Shown here: positions 24,855-34,150 of the stretch, in pieces
Numbering within the stretch: position 1 is the stretch's first letter
How the letters are laid out: the number at the start of each line of letters is the position of its first letter
From: Litsea cubeba
Taxonomy: Eukaryota > Streptophyta > Magnoliopsida > Laurales > Lauraceae
Reading direction: 5' to 3'
Assembly (NCBI GenBank): GCA_012931725.1
Contig: CM022955.1
Coordinates: 12,382,137 to 12,446,136, forward strand
DNA length: 64,000 bases
Program-made: the position numbers and the translations under genes
The notes under the pieces: model-generated
Database searches by the model: none
What the model saw: only the letters and a program-made list of their open reading frames with translations
What the model was told of the DNA's origin: nothing

Positions 24855-25456
24855 CAGTGTTAAGGAATGACAAGGAAAATCATAAGCAGTTTCACTTAAT
24901 AGGGTTTGGGAGAAGTTTGTCATCTCATATAGGAATGGGGGTGGGTATTCATTATTCAATCTACCCAAAGGCTTCGATGTGCTACATTTGGCAAGTAGCT
25001 TTGGCAGATTGCAATAAACAAGGAGGCCTAAGGAATCTGTTCTTTTACAGTATGTTACTAATGATAGCTGGTGAATGAGTCTTCAATCCAACAAGGTGTC
25101 GTACCACGTTGTTACAGAGATATTTTCTTCTAAATTAGCTATGTTGTTGGGGATGGCAATTGGCTACCATGTTCAATTTTTGGGGGATTCTGTTATGAGG
25201 TGAGAGTGTGTTTATTGAGTAGTAACCTTCAAACGTTATTGCTTCTAACAAGGTTCATCTGGCTTCCGATTATTTGTACTACGTTGATGGGGTTATTGGA
25301 TGGAGATTAACCTTTCGACGTACTTGTGACATAATGAATCTCTTCAGCTCTTCAATTAGTTTATGCGAGTATGTGACTAACGTAGGAGTGAATAGGTTTT
25401 GGCAATACGTCTCTAAAGGCAATTTTCACATTACCTTTTCACGATTGGTTGCTTAG
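24855..25456 (+). pseudogene. L1-type LINE remnant (region after reverse transcriptase)
   Basis: Phrases NDKENHKQFHLIGFG, CNKQGGLRNLFFYSMLL, then GDG (near 25147) and GVIGWRLTFRRTCD, follow the order seen after the RT domain of plant L1 ORF2 (K-HLV-W, C-PK--GGLGI-NL--FN-ALL, VG(D/N)G, W---F-RNL). The piece is broken by stops. It is shorter and less certain than 13921-15110 and is a separate fragment. Confidence 0.5.
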
Positions 25457-25520
25457 TAGTGAAACTTCGTCAAATCAATGGGCTTTTTTTTTTCTTGTGG
25501 GAAAGGAAAGTGAATGTATT

Positions 25521-25524
<4 letters not shown>

Positions 25525-25582
<58 letters not shown>
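25525..25582 (+). repeat. (GA)n microsatellite, with a C15 run nearby
   Basis: About 29 GA units; a run of 15 C follows at 25620-25634. Confidence 0.95.
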
Positions 25583-25586
<4 letters not shown>

Positions 25587-26188
25587 ATGGGCTTTGTTTA
25601 TTCATGGATAATTCCTGATCCCCCCCCCCCCCCCGGTTGGCTGTGGCATTTGCATGGACCTTAGATTTAAACAAAATTGTGACACTATCATCTGCATCAA
25701 CATCGGAAGAGTTTTTTGGTAAATGGGTGGGATATGTGATTGCAAGCTACAGTGGATGTTCATTTGCACCAGGAATTTGGATTACTTTTTAACTCTATTG
25801 GCATCTGGTGGACCATGAACTACAATGGATATCTCTCTACTGGAGTCTTGGGATGTTGGTCCTCAAGTCCCACGGGCTTCTATCTATTGGAGTCTTTCTG
25901 TGATCATTGTCTTATGGTTCATGCGGATTAACCATAATGTCATACTTAATAAGTATGAGTCATTTGTTCGGTGGCTATGAAGGCTTGGGCAAAGGTCATG
26001 TCTAGAGGAGCTCATACCTTGAAACAATTTCGTGGGATGCTTGCATTTGATTTGTAAAGGTGTTGGAAAGAGCATTGCAGTACTTTTCTTCTTACTTAGT
26101 TTGGGTTTTCGTATGGTATGCTACGTTCCTTCTTTGTTCCATGGCATTTATCATTTTTTATGTTGAGGCTGAATAAAGAAATCAGTTC

Positions 26189-26271
26189 CATAGAGCTTGT
26201 CAAGTTTCATTGCAATACCTAAGAACGGCTTCACAGATGAAGGTATTCTCATAGAGCTTGTCAAGTTTCAT
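26189..26271 (-). repeat. 22-bp duplication spanning the exon 1/intron 1 boundary
   Basis: The exon 1 stretch coding MKLDKLY (26250-26271) is repeated exactly, 22 bp, in the first bases of intron 1 (26189-26210), 61 bp apart. The donor (26213-26218) lies between the copies. Confidence 0.95.
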
Positions 26272-26331
26272 GGCTGGTAAGGCAGCCACCATGTCCATGA
26301 AATTTTTCGCAATTATCTTCACCTGCGGCAT
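26219..26331 (-). CDS. TFB2: TFIIH subunit p52 (TFB2/GTF2H4), exon 1 with start codon
   Basis: The ATG is at 26331-26329 (minus). It reads MPQVKIIAKNFMDMVAALPA, MKLDKLYENTFICEAVL, then AG and donor GTATTG; G from exon 2 completes Arg. The MPQVKIIAKNFMDMVA start is that of plant TFB2, so this Met is preferred over the in-frame upstream Met at 26422, which lies beyond a likely splice acceptor. About 122 codons of a protein normally about 450 residues long are in this window (exons 1-4). TFB2 works inside the nucleus in the TFIIH core (with XPB, XPD, p62, p44, p34, TTDA). No damage was seen in any of the four exons. Confidence 0.96.
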
Positions 26332-26371
26332 ATTTTCTCTTATTTTCTCAAGATAAATCTGAAATCTCCTG
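26332..26371 (-). other. TFB2: Probable TFB2 5'UTR piece and 5'UTR-intron acceptor
   Basis: Upstream of the ATG the minus strand reads TTTCATTTCTTATGCAG followed by GAGATTTCAG, a strong splice acceptor 37 bases before the start codon. It suggests a leader intron of about 1.6-1.9 kb ending here, with the first non-coding exon near 28.0-28.3 kb. The matching donor was not identified with confidence. Confidence 0.5.
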
Positions 26372-27778
26372 CATAAGAAATGAAACTTAGGTTTCAGAAG
26401 ACAAACGGATATAGAGTTGGTCAAGGACAGAGTTTGAGTGTTGGAAAAGGTTCAGGAATTGGGGAAATCATCATTTATAAACAATCATTCATTCAACTCA
26501 AAATCACTCTGCTCCATGCATAAGTTACTAATTCCATCGCTCCCATGGATTGTACTTGCCATCTTTCATACAAAACACAACATCATTACAAGCTTTTAAG
26601 AAAAAACACCATTTAAAAAATACTCTATAGAAGGAATAAAAAAATTGGGATTGCTTATTTTCCATTAAAATACAATCACATTTCAATGAAAACTGCATAT
26701 CCTTCACATAACTTATTTTTCATCAAAATAAAATATATTTAACTATGTGTATGCCATTGAATTAAATTTATAACTTTTAAAGTGGAATAAAGACTGCAAG
26801 ATGGTACATAACGGTGCAACTTGGGCAGACAAGGTATTGACCTAGCCCAAGCCTGGCCCAAATTACATGTAACCAGGCCCAAGACCAAGCCCCAACCAAC
26901 TGTCTCACTAACCCAAGCACAAATTCCAAGATCTAGCTTGAGTGCAATAGGGGCTGGGTTGGGCTGATATGTGCCAGGTTGGGTACCCAAATGCCAGATA
27001 TGCCCAAAAGGGTGAGAGAGATGGGCCTTGTCTAATACACTAAAAATAAAAGAACCCAACAAAAAGGAAGAAAAAAATACTTGCAATAGCAGATACACAC
27101 CTTTAAGGATAAATACGATTGGGTTCTTTTTCTTGGCTAGCCCTACTCTATCTGCAACCCCACCTAAAAAAGTTGTCATGGTGTTGCTGAAATTTAGATG
27201 CAGGAAGAGATTGAAGATATAGAAAAGAAAAGAAGTACAAAAAAAAGATATACATTTGGTGGAGATTGCATTTTCCTGTCGCGGAGGGGCAAGATTTGAT
27301 CCTTGATGTTGCTTTCTCTGCTGTAGAAGGGCATGAATTAAGTTGACTGCATGCATACAAATGGCAAGGACAGCCTGAGATTGGGTTTGCAGGGACGCAA
27401 TATAAGAAAAGAAATGCAAATGCCCAACCCAAATTGGATTTCTATGAGGCGTAAGGCTAGGCCGCAACCAAATTGCAACCTTAGACCGAATGTTATCGAT
27501 CCTAGTCATATACTAATCAAAATACAGACCAACATGGAAAGCCAGACTCCCAAAAGAGTGATTATACCATGAAAGTTAAGCTGGAATATGAATTTTCGCT
27601 GAAATCACCTCCATGTCTCACCAAGTCTGAGTCCCCCACCTCCCATATCAAAACATCTTTTCCAATGAAATCACACACACACCCTTTAGCGAAACTTAGT
27701 TTTCCTCAATCAAAATCAAATCATTTTTCCTTTCTCATTTCTACACCATTTGATTAATCTCACAACTTCTACCGCTAA
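26372..27778. other. Probable TFB2 leader intron, no recognised content
   Basis: No conserved coding sequence was seen. A 256-codon minus-strand frame (26739-27509) has a low-complexity, hydrophobic composition and no recognisable domain, and is considered chance. Confidence 0.4.
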
Positions 27779-27913
27779 GGGTCCCTTTATTTGCAAGGAA
27801 ATGAATTCCCCATTATGAAATTCAATTTTTTCCCGAATTTACCACTTTTACGAATGCATTTCTTGGAATTCCCTATGAATTCAATTCCATTCCAACAAAC
27901 AACAAACAGACCC
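27779..27913. mobile_element. Tourist/Harbinger-like MITE, 135 bp
   Basis: It starts GGGTCCCTTTATTTGC and the complement of its end is GGGTCTGTTTGTTGTTTG. Inside are GAATTCC/GGAATTC phrases typical of this MITE type. The left flank is TAA (27776-27778), the right flank AAA, so the 3-bp target duplication is imperfect. Confidence 0.55.
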
Positions 27914-27929
27914 AAAAAAAAAGTTTCCA

Positions 27930-28320
27930 AGGAGAGATCGTTTTCAAGGTAGTTTGTAACACTAACACCCCGGTTTGCAAAATGGGTAAAAGATCACTTT
28001 CTCTAGCTTTAGCATTCTCGGAAAAAAAAAAAATAGCAGTCAGTGTATGGAAAAATAGGAAGAGAGGAAAATGAAGAACGTTGGGAAGCAAACCCTAATA
28101 TACGAAATGAAAATTGAATGAAATCCCTCTGATCTACTTCTGCTGCTCTATCAATGATGAAAGAAAGCTTCTAAGATCTAAGATTTTATCCTTTTCCGAA
28201 TTCTCTTCCTCTTTCAGTTGAAAACCCAAGCCTTCCAAAAACCTCCTATGCTTTAACCTAAATAGAATCAAAACCTCGAAAGGGCCCCTTTTTTGTGGGC
28301 TGCTCATGGGCCGGGGCAAA
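27930..28320 (-). promoter_or_regulatory. TFB2: Probable TFB2 promoter and first non-coding exon
   Basis: Two TGGGC(T/C) motifs (28296-28301, 28307-28312) lie above a telo-box AAACCCTAA (28090-28098). Between them is a C/T-rich stretch on the minus strand. TGGGCY (site II) plus telo-box is a common combination in promoters of plant housekeeping genes expressed in dividing cells. No TATA box was seen. Transcription toward lower coordinates would start roughly between 28290 and 28090. Confidence 0.45.
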
Positions 28321-28640
28321 CATTTCCTGTGATCTTGACCATTTAATTTTTTTTTTTATAACATAGTAACTCGCAGACACTCCTTTAGTTGATCATTGAT
28401 AAACCTACGGATAGATAGAACCACCCACTAGCGTTATGTATCGGTTAAGGCCTTAAAGAAATTCGAAGACAGGACCTCTAAGTTAAAACTGAAATTCCTA
28501 ACCAGACGAACATTTTAAGTGTGGGTAACATTTTAAGTATGGGCACATTTTAAAGATTGACCATTTAATTTTAGGCCGTGCTTGGATTACGTGATAGAAA
28601 GCCCAAAGTTTGGTCCGCTCTCGCCTGAATAAGGAGTGAT
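28321..28640. other. Upstream intergenic stretch, nothing recognised
   Basis: AT-rich, with a small repeated phrase (ACATTTTAAGT-TGGG near 28510-28545). No ORF or element ends were seen. Confidence 0.4.
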
Positions 28641-28649
28641 TTTAATTGT

Positions 28650-29290
28650 GTTTAAATTCTCCAAAACAATTGATAAAAGGTTATAAAGGCTAACTTTTCA
28701 AATCAAGATAATGATGCAAATAGGGTGTTATATGTGTATTCAAGTTCTAAGTTACTTAATATTTAATTTGAGATAAGAGGAAATTGCGACCATTTTCGGT
28801 CAAATTGTTGCATTGATTTGAAAGAGAGACCGCTTTGGGTTAAATTGTTGAGTTGGTTTAATTTGATCGATTAAAGTTGAGAGTTTTTTCAAAATCAAGA
28901 TTTTAATCTTATTATTCTCATCATTCTTGGAATTAATCTTTAATTCGTTAATCATTTAAATCCCTTAAAATATTTGGCGAAGGAGGTAGAACGAAAGGGA
29001 AGAAATTAAAGTTTTTTATGGGTTTTTAATAAACGGGATAGAGGGGCCTAACTACAAATTTTGCTCAAATTAGGATTTAATTCACTCATTGTTTTTTGAT
29101 TGATTGTGGAATTGACCCTATTCTAAAGATTTAATTAAATCGCTTACATCTACTTTCTCAATTATTTTATATGGTACATGAAAAGAGGAGGGCGTAACCT
29201 ATGTTGTCAATTTTGGTAGCTAGGTTTAAATTTTAAATTATAAAGTTAATTTCTAGGTCTCTATTAGGACAGGCGCCCACATTGGATAAC
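28650..29290 (-). mobile_element. Old, diverged LTR piece related to the giant element
   Basis: It follows 34630-35480 in the same order with many substitutions: GGTTATAAAGGCTAACTTTT, AATCAAGATAATGATGCAAA, GGCGAAGGAGGTAGAACGAA, GGGATAGAGGGGCCTAACTA, and finally GGACAGGCGCCCACATTGG. The last phrase is a single GGCGCC unit. The orientation is the same as the giant element. Confidence 0.6.
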
Positions 29291-29753
29291 CTACATGTAT
29301 GCCAAAAATTTTGTGAATGGCTTAGGTGTAATTCGTAGCAATTTGGAAATGAAGAAAAAAAAAGTGAGAAAGAATGATTTTAGACGAAATATTGTATTTC
29401 ATTCACTTCTCGAATTTGTTTTACATGGAATCGAACATTCTGGCCTTGAGGGTGCAAGTTTTTTACATCGCATTTTTTTTTAACAATTCCCACATCTAGC
29501 CTTGATGACCTCAAGATAACAAAAATACACAAAATGCAGCGAACTGTCGGTCGACAGTTTGAATGCAGCACCATCTCTTCTCCTTTCTTTTTATGATTTC
29601 GCTGGAAAACTTTGGTGAGACTCTCTGTGTATAGTTGTCAAAACCAGGGTATGGGTTTGAATGGATTGTGATGTCAATTAGCCAATCTCTAAAGCATATC
29701 ACTTATTTTTCTTGGGGTACGAAGTGCGAATTCCTTAGGGAATTGTTACTTAT

Positions 29754-30910
29754 TTATAAGTCCACAAAACTAAGTCATAAAGTCATCATTTCATGCACAT
29801 TTATGGACTTAATTAGGGCCAATTGCATTAAGATTTAATGATTTCATGCATATAAGCATCAAATTGGAATTTCAGTATAAAATCATTGATGTTGCATGAA
29901 TTTATGAAATTAATAGTCTGCATCACCCCAGAATCCCACCAATTAGACTTTTAGTCTCAGAACATTGTGGCACCATTGCATAAATTCATTAGGCAAAAAG
30001 TTGTATTGAGTAAGTCTCATGCATGGCATGCACAAATTATTGGCTTTTGTGATGGGGCCTACTTGTATTTACATGTGGGTGGACCCCACTCACAAATGAG
30101 ACACCCCTGACAAGGAATCTCATGGTGATATAGATAAGAAAAATTTGAGTTTCATCCAACTCTCTATCATTATCATATCTCCATTCAAATTCAATTGAGA
30201 GAGTTTGATCCAACCTATTATCTTTATCATCTCTCCATTCGAATTTGAATAGAGATATTATCACCCATGAGCCAAAGGGCTATATATATGAGAGATATCA
30301 GTTGGAACTACTTTGAAGAATTCATCATCCTTCCACTAGATCTCTAATTCTCCATAATCATTTTCTGCATCCAGGGTGTCCATCCTTGCCCTTGGATATT
30401 GAAAAGTAAATCATACATGACTGATCTCTCATAGACAGTCGCAGATCTCCACATCAGTGCCTGATTCAAGCCGACGTTGTTCTTATCGCGTTTATAGCAG
30501 CCAGCTCTTATAGATATGTGCTTCCGCCGCATCTATAACCTTCACAAATTCCATTTAATTTTTTCATTAAAACATTTCTTTTATCTTTATAGGAAATTGT
30601 CATGGTGTTGGGGCCCGCACTAGAGAAAAGCTTGGAAGAAAAGAAAATAGAGTAGGGACCACACCCCACTTTAGGCGTGGATTTCCATGCACACGCTCAA
30701 AGGAAGGTGGCGTCCACTTTGTTGCATTCAAAGTTTTCAAGATTTTTAAGATACCTTCTCATCCATCTTTCCTATATTGAGAAATCTTTTCCCCTCTATC
30801 CAAGATTTCAAACTCAAGCAAGAGATTTCTAGATGAAGAAAGAAGCTGAAGAAAGAGAGAGTCTTATATGGAAAGCTCTCCCAAGAACATTTGAAAAAAT
30901 TCAAACCCAA
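29754..30910 (+). mobile_element. LTR of a TGATAAGTCC-related family, interrupted at 30911
   Basis: It starts TTATAAGTCCACAAAACT and keeps the ATTTATGGACTTA phrase found at 20940. A TATA box (GGGCTATATATATGAG) is at 30279-30290. The right part is cut by the outer element starting at 30911; the other half is not in the window. 29291-29753 shows nothing recognisable. Confidence 0.5.
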
Positions 30911-31069
30911 TGTTGACACCAAAAATGTCACCTTACCTCTTCAAGATCCAAAAAGCTACATGAAGTCGTAGCCTGCCATAAATAGGCAATGCTACTTCCA
31001 AAAAATCAAATATTGTCAGAATCAAACAAAAACTGCAAGATCCTTCAAGACAGTCAAAAAAGGAGTACA

Positions 31070-31710
31070 CAAGAAGTTTCGGGCCATTTCAAAATCATTT
31101 GGCCTAACTTCGCTTATCCGGCAGCTGAAAAGGAATTCCCGGCGGCGAAAGCATCGGAGACACCAAATCTTTGATCAGAGCCTATGGATAGTCTCAAAAT
31201 ACATCCAAAATGCTCCACGTCAAGTTCCAAGTCAAACCGACAACGTTTGACCCTACATCAATCCTCGAACAGCTAAATCAAGCCTCTCGGCGGCGAGAAC
31301 CACCGAGGTCATCACTCATCAGACAGAGCACATGGACGGCTTCAAAATGCTTACAAAGGGCTACACGTCAAGTTTCAGGTCATTTCGACAACATTTGACC
31401 AAACTTTGACGCTCGGAAGCCAAATCAGGCCTCTTAGCAGCGAAACTCCCCGGGACCATGGTTTCCAAGACAGTGCCTGTGGATCATCTTAAAATGACTC
31501 CAATAGGTTCCCTGTCAAATTTCAAGTCAATCGGACATCGGTTGACCATACATCGAGGCGCCACATCTTCCTCGCGATAAAATTAAGTCTACTAGCGATA
31601 GGACCCCAAACGGCTTCAAAACTCAAACAAAAGCATATGGTTGGTCTTATTTATTGCTCAGAAGGCTTCACCCCAAATTTCAGGTCATTCCGACATCATT
31701 TGACCCAGTT
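31070..31710 (+). repeat. ~150-bp tandem repeat in outer LTR U3 (5 units)
   Basis: The phrase TTTCAGGTCATTTCGACAAC (variants) followed by ATTTGACC recurs at about 31076, 31221, 31371, 31528 and 31677. Each is followed by a GGCGG/AGCGGCGA-type phrase and a CTTCAAAATG-type phrase. Units are strongly diverged. Confidence 0.75.
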
Positions 31711-32653
31711 TCAGCTTCTGCCGGAAAATCGGCAGCTCTACGCGACAAAGTCTTCGGCTTTCTCGGAAAATTGAAAACTTTGCACTCCAAAATGCAAGGA
31801 TTCTCGTCAAGTTTTCTACAGGAAAATCAGGCCAATAAATGATCAAAATTTTAAGAAAAAATACATAAGAAAAAGAATCGTAAAACATAAAAAACAACCG
31901 CAATACGTGGACCAAAGGGGGAAATCCCCCCAGGGTCGCCAGCCCCTGCGACCCTGGCCCATGGTCGCCGGCGACCATGGAGCCCGGAATCGCCGGGTTC
32001 GCCCCGGAAAACTCATTTTTTATCATTTTTCGCGATCCGAAGCTTCCAACTCTTGGGATTTTCCAAAATTCATACTTTTGAGGTGTCAGATCCTTTGACA
32101 TCCGTCAAAATCACAGGTCAATCATCAAGAGTATCAAAATCAACATTGATCGCCAACCGGTCAACCAAAAATGTGTGCTTTCTACTCGACCGATCGAGAA
32201 ATCGACAGGACAGATGGCAACGACCCGCTGTTGGCAACCAATACCTGAAGTTACATGGTTATCCGATGTCGATCTACATGAAGATCCATCGATGATCATC
32301 GCCAGAAGAATCACAAAAGACACGGCATGGCCCGCAACTCTTCAACTGCTCGGCGACCACTTAATGCAATTAATTGACTAACTTTATTGCAGTCATTAAT
32401 TTATTTTTTTGGACGGCCCAATCAAAAGCAAGCATCCGGGAGTTACAAGTCAATTGATTTATGGCATTTAACCAATGAAACTCCTCCCATCATGGCGATT
32501 AAATGCGATTAAATGCCCTCAATCTCCACCGGCCAATCAGAAGCCAAGGTCCAGGAGTTATGAAATAAATGAATTAAATCATGTAACTCCTCCCATTATG
32601 CGGCTTAATGATGATTAAAGCCCATAAACTCTCCTAAATGGCTACCAAGAGCC

Positions 32654-32663
32654 TGTAAATAGG
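32654..32663 (+). promoter_or_regulatory. Probable TATA box of the outer LTR
   Basis: CCTGTAAATAGGAGAG lies about 1.75 kb into the LTR and is followed by an A-rich, ATG-poor leader. It fits a plant LTR promoter. Confidence 0.5.
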
Positions 32664-33179
32664 AGAGCACTTCAAAGAAATCCATATCAGAAAAGATCAG
32701 AAAAAATCAAACAACTCCCAGAGATAAGAATCAGATCTGCTTCCAAGCACAGAAAATCCAGAGAAAGAAAGAGAAAAAACTCTGCGAAAGTTTTGGATCG
32801 GCCGCCATTACAAGGTGACAAAAGTCCCTTGGGGGTACCCCCCACGGTCCTTGCCTTCTCCTTCTGCTTCTAATGGCTTAGACGTGGCTTTTAAGCCCGT
32901 CTACTTAGTTTTTTATTGGACATAGGACCTCCTCTTGGTCTTTGTCCTCTAAAAAACTTAGGTTATAGCCAAGCCAAGCGAATTAAGAGCATCCTCTGTT
33001 CTCATCTGCATGGATGATGGCTAAGTCCACACATGGCTTGCGACCGTCAATCTGAACGAGTCCCCCACAATCTCCTGAGAAGTTAGATCCTCCTTTTCTT
33101 GCTTTTCATTGTATTTTGTATTTTTTTAAAAGAGACAAAAATCACAACTTTTGTCTTTCATTATTGATAAGAATTGTAA

Positions 33180-33285
33180 ATCGGCTATAAACGCAAAAAT
33201 CGGCTATAAACGCCAAAAATCGGCTATAAATGCCAAAATCGGGTATAAACGCCAAAAATCGGCTATAAATGCCAAAAAACCCGCC
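33180..33285 (+). repeat. 21-22-bp tandem repeat, 5 units
   Basis: Units of the form CGGCTATAAACGCCAAAAAT, with C/T and G variants, repeat five times and end in AACCCGCC. Confidence 0.92.
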
Positions 33286-33546
33286 TTTCACGGCAAATCA
33301 AGAAAATATCTCTTTTCTTAAATATATGTGCAATGGAAACTCGAAAGAAGTTTATTTCCTTTTTACTTCCGAATGTCGATCTCCAGATCCCCACTTGCAA
33401 TTCCAAGTATAATAAAAAATCTGGCACACCCACAAAAAAAATGATGATACCCGCTCCTGCCCCTCGGGCGCGAAAGGGTCAGACGTAACGGACTCCCACG
33501 TCCGCCGACCTCGGTAGCACCGAGCAGAATGCGCGGCCCATCAAGC

Positions 33547-33564
33547 TGGCACACCCGGTGGGAC
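33547..33564 (+). other. Primer-binding site of the outer element
   Basis: TGGCACACCCGGTGGGAC begins with TGG (complement of tRNA CCA end), three bases after the proposed LTR end. The form is familiar from Tat-lineage plant elements; the tRNA species was not determined. Confidence 0.65.
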
Positions 33565-33769
33565 TCGTTCATTTGAGAACATGATGCTAGAAATGAAATA
33601 TTTGCATATCATATATTTTGTTCTATGCTTATACTTCTTTTCTGAATTCCTTGACTACTTTCTAATTGGTGGCCTATGTTGGATTCCGCATCTAAAAAAA
33701 TGAGATGAGATATTTTGGAAATTTCTAATTCTTTGAATTTATTTCCACTCTTTCTCTTTTAAAAAAAAT

Positions 33770-34150
33770 AAAAAAATTAGATTTCTCATTTTAGATTCAA
33801 AATTGAGAAACCTTGATCATCTCCTATCGTTCATCGTGCTTGCAGAAATGTTGAGCATGTTCGACTAAGGATTTGGGTCATCGTTTCTCTTCGATTAGTT
33901 CATTAGGGATCTTAAAAAAATCAGATTTCTTAGTTTGGATTCAAAATTGAGAAACTTTGGTCCTTTTCGTTTCGTCTCTGTGCTTGTGGAAATCGTTGAG
34001 CCGGTTCGAATTGTAGAAATGGCCATTGTTTCTCTTCGATGAGTTCATTAGAAATTAGAAAAAAAATCATATTTCTCATTTTGGATTCAAAATTGATAAA
34101 CTTTGATCCTTTCCTTTCGTTCGTGTGCTCGCAGAAATTGTTGAGCCTAT
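33770..34150 (+). repeat. Leader tandem repeat of outer element, left part
   Basis: Units of about 140-145 bp start at about 33779, 33922 and 34067 with ATTTCTCATTTTxGATTCAA. They carry GAAAT-GTTGAGC-TGTTCGA and CATCGTTTCTCTTCGAT. The third unit is broken at 34150 by the inner element and resumes at 61338. Confidence 0.8.

Larger units (their letters stand above)
17092..26218 (-). other. TFB2: TFB2 intron 1 (about 9.1 kb)
   Basis: Donor GTATTG follows exon 1 and acceptor TTCAG precedes exon 2. It contains an old Ty3/gypsy gag-protease remnant (about 19050-24530, plus strand) split by a TGATAAG-type LTR (20877-about 22732). It also holds a MITE-like piece, a degenerate minisatellite (23320-23720), an L1 3' remnant (24855-25456) and a (GA)n tract. 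I recognise nothing in 17092-19050 or 25583-26188. The Pro/Ser-rich minus-strand frame at 17919-18179 matches nothing I know. Confidence 0.8.
30911..33543 (+). mobile_element. Outer Tat-like Ty3/gypsy element, 5' LTR
   Basis: It starts TGTTGACACCAAAAATGTC and is taken to end at CCATCA, three bases before the primer-binding site. A TATA-like TGTAAATAGG is at 32654-32663. The U3 holds five diverged ~150-bp tandem repeats; the downstream part holds a 21-bp tandem repeat. The left flank CCCAA (30906-30910) would be one copy of the target duplication. The other LTR lies beyond the window, so the exact end is inferred from TG..CA and the primer site only. Confidence 0.7.

Noticed and set aside
26739..27509. 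A 256-codon minus-strand ORF as a gene
   Set aside because: It has odd, low-complexity composition, no recognisable domain and no conserved start. It lies in the probable TFB2 leader intron, so it is taken as chance.
28134..28319. 61-codon ORF near the TFB2 promoter
   Set aside because: It overlaps the TGGGCY motifs and expected transcription start and has no similarity I can see.
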